From JADYYB01 sp964402985 (GTDB lineage: Bacteria; Pseudomonadota; Alphaproteobacteria; Rhizobiales; Kaistiaceae): a DNA stretch of 9,640 nucleotides. Below are positions 5,833 to 9,640 of the stretch, piece by piece. The notes below the pieces were generated by a model. The model worked only from the letters and a program-made list of their open reading frames with translations. It made no database searches and had not been told where the DNA came from. Each line of letters starts with the position of its first letter. The first letter of the stretch is position 1. Position numbers and translations under genes: made by a program. The stretch is from NCBI GenBank assembly GCA_964402985.1, contig CAYOET010000032.1:1-9640 (forward strand), written 5' to 3'.

Positions 5833-7040
5833 GCGCGCCGGTGCCGGTCCAGACCGTGACCGAAACTCCCGACCTCGGCCGCGTTTCCCCCGCGGCGCCG
5901 CGCGGCTTTCCCTTCCTCTGGCTGCTCCTGCCGCTCGCGGTGATGGTCGCCCTGGTGGCGACCCTTCTCGTCACCCGCCCGCTCGACAGCCTCACCGCGG
6001 ACGCCCCGCCGGTCGAGGAGATCAGCGTCGGCGCGGTTCGCCTCTCGCCCGACCTCATCACGATCTCGGTCCGCGCCGACGGCTCGCAGCCGGTCGCGAT
6101 CGCGCAGGTCCAGGTCGATACCGCCTACCGCTCCTTCACGCTCGACCCGCCCGGCCCGATCGGCCGCCTCGGCAGTGCCGAGATCGCCATCCCCTATCCG
6201 TGGATCGCGGGCGAGGCGCACCACATCGCGCTCATCACCTCGACCGGCGCGGTCTTCACCCACGACATCGAGGTCGCCCAGGCGACGCCCGACTGGAGCG
6301 GCCCGAGCCTCACGGTCTTCATCCTCATCGGCCTCCTTCTCGGTATCGCGCCGGTCGCGACCGGCCTCCTCGCCTACCCTGCGCTCCGCCAGCTCAGCCC
6401 GGCGGCGATACGCTTCGTCCTCGCCCTCACCGTCGGCCTCCTCGCCTTCCTCCTCATCGACACCCTCACCGAGGGCGCCGAGTCCGCGGCCGCGAGCCTC
6501 GCCCGCCTCAACGGCGCGATCGCGGTCCCCGTGATCGCCCTCTTCACCACCGGAGTCCTCCTCCTCATCGGCCGCAGCCGCGGCCCCCTCGAGGGGCTGG
6601 CGCTGTCCGCCTTCATTGCCCTCGGCATCGGCCTCCACAATCTCGGCGAGGGCCTCGCCGTCGGCGCCGCGATCGCGGCCGGGGAGGCGGCGCTCGCCAC
6701 CTTCCTCGTCATCGGCTTCACCATCCACAACGTCACCGAAGGGCTCGGCATCGCCACCCCGCTGATCGCCCGGAAGCCGACGCTCCTCGCCTTTGTCGGC
6801 CTCGCCGCGCTCGCCGGCCTGCCCGCCGTGCTCGGCGTGATCGTCGGCTCGCAAGCGGTCAGCCCCTTCCTCACCGCGATCTGCTTCGCGATCGGCGCCG
6901 GCGCGATCCTTCAGGTGATCATCGAGGTGACCGCGCTTATCATGCGCCGCGACGGCAACTCGGCCATCCTTTCCCCGCCCGCGGTGGGCGGGTTCATCGC
7001 CGGCCTTGCCGTCATGTACCTGACCGCGTTGTTCGTGTAG
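5829..7040 (+). CDS. ZIP-family metal transporter with extra periplasmic domain
   Basis: The product has 403 residues. The C-terminal part (about 158-403) is a ZIP permease: helices near 161-183, 193-212, 228-247, 255-282, 288-312, 317-341, 346-372 and 384-402, with the diagnostic metal-site motifs HNLGEGLAVG (270-279) and HNVTEGLGIA (300-309). ZIP proteins import divalent cations (Zn, Fe, Mn) into the cytoplasm. The N-terminal part is unusual: one membrane helix (about 28-48) and then a ~100-residue beta-rich domain (about 60-150) predicted outside the membrane, in which I recognise no motif. ZupT-type proteins of about 260 residues lack it. The ATG overlaps the oxidase stop codon (ATGA), indicating translational coupling, and MntR follows after 5 bp, which points to Mn(II) as a substrate. 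Metal specificity is inferred from that neighbour. Confidence 0.87.
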   Translation: MSAPVPVQTVTETPDLGRVSPAAPRGFPFLWLLLPLAVMVALVATLLVTRPLDSLTADAPPVEEISVGAVRLSPDLITISVRADGSQPVAIAQVQVDTAYRSFTLDPPGPIGRLGSAEIAIPYPWIAGEAHHIALITSTGAVFTHDIEVAQATPDWSGPSLTVFILIGLLLGIAPVATGLLAYPALRQLSPAAIRFVLALTVGLLAFLLIDTLTEGAESAAASLARLNGAIAVPVIALFTTGVLLLIGRSRGPLEGLALSAFIALGIGLHNLGEGLAVGAAIAAGEAALATFLVIGFTIHNVTEGLGIATPLIARKPTLLAFVGLAALAGLPAVLGVIVGSQAVSPFLTAICFAIGAGAILQVIIEVTALIMRRDGNSAILSPPAVGGFIAGLAVMYLTALFV

Positions 7041-7045
7041 CCGAC

Positions 7046-7555
7046 TTGCCCCGCGCCAAAGCCAAGCCCGCCGCCCCCGCACCCGCCGCCTCTCCGCGGC
7101 CACGCGCCAAGGCCGCTCGCGTGCTCCGGGCGGACGTCTCGCGCGCCGAGAGCGGGCAGCAGGATCCCTTCCTCAAGGTCCGCGCCGCTCACCGCTCGGA
7201 GACCGCGGAGGACTATGTCGAGCTCATCGCCGAGCTGATCGCGGCGACAGGCGAGGCGCGCATGACCGACCTCGCCGCCCGCCTTGGCGTCAGCGTCCCG
7301 ACCGTCGCCAAGACCATCGGCCGCTTGCGGCGCGACGGCCTCGTGCGCTCAAAACCCTACCGCTCGATCGGCCTCACCGACGAAGGCCGCGACCTCGCCG
7401 CCCGCACCAAGGAACGCCACGACGTCGTCTACGCCTTCCTCCTCGCCATCGGCGTCGACGAAGCGACCGCCCGCAGCGACTCCGAGGGCATGGAGCACCA
7501 TGTCAGCGAGGAGACGCTGAAGGTCTTCCGCCGGATCATCCGCGACCGCGGCTGA
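7046..7555 (+). CDS. mntR: Manganese-responsive regulator MntR (DtxR family)
   Basis: The product has 169 residues. An N-terminal winged helix (about 55-115; helix-turn-helix around MTDLAARLGVSVPTVAKTIG at 73-92) precedes the metal-binding dimerisation domain (about 120-160). The six metal ligands known for Bacillus MntR all have counterparts: D56 and E59 (AEDYVEL), H125 (ERHDVV), and E147, E150, H151 (SEGMEHH). No SH3-like third domain is present, as expected for MntR rather than DtxR/IdeR. Residues 1-45 form an Ala/Pro/Lys/Arg-rich extension. No ATG exists in frame downstream of the ZIP gene's stop; the TTG at 7046, 5 bp after that stop, is chosen, with GTG at 7121 as an alternative that would remove 25 residues of the extension. 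It probably represses its own operon through the palindrome at 4655-4668 when Mn(II) is plentiful. Confidence 0.9.
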   Translation: MPRAKAKPAAPAPAASPRPRAKAARVLRADVSRAESGQQDPFLKVRAAHRSETAEDYVELIAELIAATGEARMTDLAARLGVSVPTVAKTIGRLRRDGLVRSKPYRSIGLTDEGRDLAARTKERHDVVYAFLLAIGVDEATARSDSEGMEHHVSEETLKVFRRIIRDRG

Positions 7556-7582
7556 CCGCTCGCCCCTCTTCCCTCTTCGCCT

Positions 7583-7637
7583 CCCCGGCGAAAGCCGGGG
7601 CCCATCCCAAGGTTGTCCAGGCCGCAGCGAAGCGGCC
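7583..7637. repeat. Two hairpins after mntR
   Basis: CCCCGGC-GAAA-GCCGGGG (7583-7600) is a 7-bp stem with a GAAA loop, and GGCCGC...GCGGCC (7620-7637) is a 6-bp stem. The first lies 27 bp after the mntR stop and could help end the operon transcript, though no T-run follows. Its sequence is close to the arms of the inverted repeat at 4395-4537, so a degenerate member of that dispersed family is equally likely. Confidence 0.55.
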
Positions 7638-7703
7638 CTCGGGCTCGACCCCGGGGGTGGGCGCATGTGAGGAGCGGCAGAACGTGATGACTGACCCTAA
7701 CCC

Positions 7704-7748
7704 CGGCAGCTTCGCTGCCGTATCCTCCCCTCTTTTCAGGGGGAGGAT
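7704..7748. repeat. Pair of adjacent hairpins
   Basis: CGGCAGC-TTC-GCTGCCG (7704-7720) is a perfect 7-bp stem, followed directly by ATCCTCCCC...GGGGAGGAT (7722-7748), a perfect 9-bp stem with a 9-base loop. The second has the CCTCCCC/GGGGAGG flavour of the arms of the long repeats at 3266-3418 and 8432-8605 and may be a fragment or relative of that family. No gene is visible across 7556-7862. Confidence 0.6.
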
Positions 7749-7757
7749 GACGACCGA

Positions 7758-7786
7758 GAAAATCGGACATCGACTGTCCGATTTTC
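7758..7786. repeat. Perfect 12-bp stem hairpin ahead of the DUF2076 gene
   Basis: GAAAATCGGACA (7758-7769) is exactly complementary to TGTCCGATTTTC (7775-7786) around a TCGAC loop. It is AT-richer than its surroundings and ends in a TTTT run on both strands, so it could act as a bidirectional terminator, a protein-binding palindrome or a dispersed repeat. It lies 76 bp before the DUF2076 start. Confidence 0.7.
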
Positions 7787-7862
7787 CCTGGCAGGGCCTC
7801 GTTTCCCTCCCATATCAATCCCGACGGCGGCGTTGCCGCGACACGCGAAAGGGAGCTTTGCC

Positions 7863-8360
7863 ATGGACTATCGTGACCGCGAGGCCATCGAGGGTCTCTT
7901 CATCCGCCTCAAGGAGGTCGAGGGCCGCTTTCCCCGCGATCGCGAGGCCGAGGCGCTGATCAAGCAGAAGATCGCCGAGCACCCGGCGTCGACCTACTAC
8001 ATGGCGCAAACCATCATCGTGCAGCAGCAGGCGCTCGAACAGGCCGAGCGCCGCATCGCCGACCTCGAGGGCGGACGCCGCTCCCGTCGCAGCCCACCGC
8101 GCGGCGTGGATCAGGGCCCGCAGCCCTGGGGCGCTCCCGTCTATGGTGGCGGCTTCCTCGCCGGCGCCATGCAGACCGCGCTCGGCGTGGCGGGCGGCGT
8201 GCTCCTCGGCTCGATCATCGCCGATGCCTTCACCGGTGACGCGCAAGCCGCCGAGGCCGACCAGGGCGACGCCGGAGACGATGCCGACACCGGCGATGCG
8301 GGCGGCGACTTCGGCAGCGGTGACGGCGGTGGTGATTTCGGCGGCGGCGGCGACTTCTAG
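7863..8360 (+). CDS. DUF2076 family protein
   Basis: The product has 165 residues. The N-terminal region has the DUF2076 pattern: DREAIEGLFIRLKEVEGRFPRDREAEALI (about 5-33, in which FIRLKEVE and PRDREAEALI stand out), then YYMAQTIIVQQQALEQAERRIADLE (45-69), predicted as a helical or coiled-coil stretch. A Gly-rich hydrophobic segment at about 97-121 (GGFLAGAMQTALGVAGGVLL) may be a membrane helix or glycine-zipper, and residues 124-165 are an acidic low-complexity Gly/Asp/Ala tail ending in three GGDF-like repeats. The function of the family is not established. The start is the ATG at 7863, 7 bases after a GGGAG ribosome-binding site (AAAGGGAG, 7848-7855); an upstream TTG at 7833 in frame lacks one. 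The GGDF strings are tail repeats, not diguanylate cyclase. Confidence 0.82.
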   Translation: MDYRDREAIEGLFIRLKEVEGRFPRDREAEALIKQKIAEHPASTYYMAQTIIVQQQALEQAERRIADLEGGRRSRRSPPRGVDQGPQPWGAPVYGGGFLAGAMQTALGVAGGVLLGSIIADAFTGDAQAAEADQGDAGDDADTGDAGGDFGSGDGGGDFGGGGDF

Positions 8361-8384
8361 CCCGCCCACGCCAACCAGTCAGCG

Positions 8385-8407
8385 GCCCCGGGGGTCAAAC
8401 CCGGGGC
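8385..8407 (+). terminator. Terminator-like hairpin after the DUF2076 gene
   Basis: GCCCCGGG (8385-8392) pairs exactly with CCCGGGGC (8400-8407) around a 7-base loop, followed by TTATTG. It lies 24 bp after the stop codon. The T-run is weak, so termination is plausible but not assured. Confidence 0.5.
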
Positions 8408-8431
8408 TTATTGCTGTCCCCGTCTCCAAGA

Positions 8432-8605
8432 GCTTAACCTCCCCCGTGCGGGGGGGTCGAAACCGCGCAGCGGTTTCGGGAGGGGGTAGCGGGCTAAGCC
8501 CGCGTGCCTTCCGTTCCCGTTGACGGCCTTCCGGCTCACCCCCTCCCGAAGCCGCTCGGCAAAAGGCCTCACGCCTTCGACCTCCCCGCACGGGGGAGGT
8601 TAAGC
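8432..8605. repeat. Long palindromic repeat, copy B (intact)
   Basis: The outermost 22 bp (8432-8453) are an exact reverse complement of 8584-8605. Inside are a short arm hairpin GAAACCGC-GCA-GCGGTTTC (8459-8477), a core hairpin GCGGGC-TAA-GCCCGC (8489-8503) and a long arm hairpin (8547-8579, CGAAGCC...GCCTTCG). It shares with 3266-3418 the arm ends, the GGGGGTAGCGGGC core, TCCGGC, and CCCTCCCGAA. It separates the convergent DUF2076 and mepA genes, ending 8 bp from the mepA stop, so it could serve as a bidirectional terminator. It does not encode a believable protein. Confidence 0.88.
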
Positions 8606-8613
8606 CGAAGGCG

Positions 8614-9534
8614 CTACGGCCTTGGCCGGGGCACCGGCGAGGTCGGCGGCACGTATCCCGCCATCAGCACCGTGGTGCACGCCGCCGGCAGGTCGGCCAG
8701 CGTCTTGGGCGGGGCGGGGGGCTGCGGCGGGCCCGGCGCCGGCCGGTACGGCTCCGGCCCGAGCCAGTACGCCAGCTCCTCGCCGCACCCGTCGCCGGCC
8801 GGCGGCGGAGCCTGGTCCTGACAGCCGCCGTCCCCGGCAGGGCAATCGAGCCGCACGTGAAAATGGTCGGCGTGCCCGTACCAGGGGCGGATCACGCGCA
8901 GCCAGTCGCGGTCGCGCCCGGCCCCGTCGCACAGCATCTGCTTGATCCCCGGGCTGACGAAGATGCGGGCCACCTCGGGATAGGACGCCGCGCGGCGCAG
9001 CAGCCGGAACAGCCCCTCGTTCCACTTGGCCGGATCGACCTCCAGCGTCCCCGGCCGCAGGAGGTTGATCGCGCTGATGCTCGCCCGCTCGTCGTTGGAG
9101 AGCACATGGCCCGGCATCGGCAGATACCAGATGTCGGCGTCGAGCCCGGTCTGGTGGCTGGCGTGCCCGCTCGCCATCGGCCCGCCGCGCGGTTGCGCCA
9201 TGTCGCCGACGAGGAGGCCGGGCCAGTCGTCGAACCGGGCCACGTCCGTGGCGAGCTTCTCGAGATAATCGACGAGGGTCGGATGCCCCCAGTTGCGGTT
9301 GCGCTGCAGTCGCATCGCCTGCCAGGCCGGCCCGGTGACGGGCAGCGCGACCGCCCCCGCGATGCAACCCTCGCTGTAGCCGCCGATTGTGCGGCTGGCG
9401 AGCGGCGCCGGCTCGCGTATCGCGCCGAAGAGGTCGCGCGCCGGCGCGTTCATGTCCTGCGTATAGGCAATCCCCGCCGCCCCGGCGGCCGCGATCAGCC
9501 CGGACACGAGCACGAGAAGGGCGCGACGCATCAT
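8614..9534 (-). CDS. mepA: Penicillin-insensitive murein endopeptidase (M74)
   Basis: The product has 306 residues. An N-terminal hydrophobic signal (MMRR then about 5-23, AAAGAAGIAYTQ) sends it to the periplasm, where MepA cleaves the D-alanyl-meso-diaminopimelyl cross-links of peptidoglycan. The LAS-type zinc site is plain: VGDMAQPRGGPMASGHASHQ (109-128) with H127, GLDADIW (130-136) with D134, and HADHFHVRLDCP (221-232) with H226 as third ligand. Cysteines at 57, 202, 231, 238, 250 and 286 suggest disulfides. After the catalytic core comes a Pro-rich tail (about 241-306) containing EELAYWLGPEPY. An in-frame TTG at 9564 would add ten residues, but the ATG at 9534 (or 9531) begins a normal signal peptide. 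The gene converges on the DUF2076 gene across repeat copy B. No strong ribosome-binding site is seen. Confidence 0.9.
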   Translation of the reverse strand: MMRRALLVLVSGLIAAAGAAGIAYTQDMNAPARDLFGAIREPAPLASRTIGGYSEGCIAGAVALPVTGPAWQAMRLQRNRNWGHPTLVDYLEKLATDVARFDDWPGLLVGDMAQPRGGPMASGHASHQTGLDADIWYLPMPGHVLSNDERASISAINLLRPGTLEVDPAKWNEGLFRLLRRAASYPEVARIFVSPGIKQMLCDGAGRDRDWLRVIRPWYGHADHFHVRLDCPAGDGGCQDQAPPPAGDGCGEELAYWLGPEPYRPAPGPPQPPAPPKTLADLPAACTTVLMAGYVPPTSPVPRPRP

Positions 9535-9619
9535 CAGGGCGAGCCTAGCGAGACACCCGCGCAACGGCCAGCCTTTCCGAGCCTCCTCGGCAGAGTGTGA
9601 TCGCGCCCGCGGCCAGCGG

Positions 9620-9640
9620 CTAGAACAGCGTCAGCAGCAG
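9620..9640 (-). CDS. Possible last codons of a minus-strand gene
   Basis: Read on the minus strand from the window edge, the bases give LLLTLF then TAG. A hydrophobic C-terminus such as this would suit a membrane protein transcribed in the same direction as mepA, with about 85 bp between them. Six codons cannot establish a gene; the entry marks where one may end. Confidence 0.2.
   Translation of the reverse strand: MLLTLF

Noticed and set aside
5745..7103. Open frame of about 450 codons on the minus strand opposite the ZIP gene
   Set aside because: Its product is a charged, low-complexity Arg/Asp/Glu/Gly string, typical of antisense frames in very GC-rich genes; the opposite strand carries a clear ZIP permease with family motifs.
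7704..7786. CRISPR-like array
   Set aside because: The hairpins differ from each other in sequence and spacing; there are no identical direct repeats with spacers and no cas genes.
8310..8360. GGDF strings in the DUF2076 protein as a diguanylate cyclase signature
   Set aside because: They are short tail repeats in a low-complexity region; there is no GGDEF domain around them.

Overview
The window is about 70% GC, with codon use, gene families and dispersed palindromes typical of an alphaproteobacterium; a sphingomonad-like genome is my best guess, inferred from gene style and repeat style rather than from any marker gene. It is ordinary chromosome carrying one intact insertion sequence, several families of hairpin repeats and one small metal-homeostasis operon. 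I see no rRNA, tRNA or CRISPR.

Layout. 1-396: C-terminal end of a GT11-type fucosyltransferase (+). 401-1141: YgjP/SprT-like HExxH metallopeptidase (-), convergent with the first gene. 1339-1998: secreted DUF1554/lectin-like protein (+), with a good terminator at 2025-2042. 2105-3262: complete IS5-family element with an intact transposase (-). It appears to have inserted with a 3-bp target duplication into one arm of a ~166-bp palindromic repeat, whose remainder is 3266-3418. 3449-3895: DUF2214 membrane protein (-). 4048-4325: remnant of a gene that looks like a protease-plus-LuxR-HTH fusion with its middle deleted (+). 4395-4537: a second kind of long inverted repeat.

4629-7555 is the most interesting part. 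An AT-rich promoter island carries a perfect 6-2-6 palindrome overlapping the -10 box. It drives three tightly packed genes: a Tat-exported two-domain multicopper oxidase, a ZIP-family metal transporter with an extra extracytoplasmic domain, and an MntR-type metalloregulator with every expected Mn-ligand residue. The three genes overlap by 4 bp or are separated by 5 bp. The simplest reading is an autoregulated Mn(II) (or Fe/Zn) acquisition unit in which a periplasmic copper oxidase works with a ZIP permease, conceptually like the yeast Fet3/Ftr1 pair. The oxidase-permease coupling is my inference.

7556-7862 has no gene but holds a run of hairpins, including a perfect 12-bp stem. 7863-8360: DUF2076 protein (+). 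8432-8605: a second complete copy of the long palindromic repeat; compared with the copy at 3266-3418 its two arms are exchanged around a core that keeps its orientation. 8614-9534: MepA-type murein endopeptidase (-). 9620-9640 may be the last codons of another minus-strand gene.
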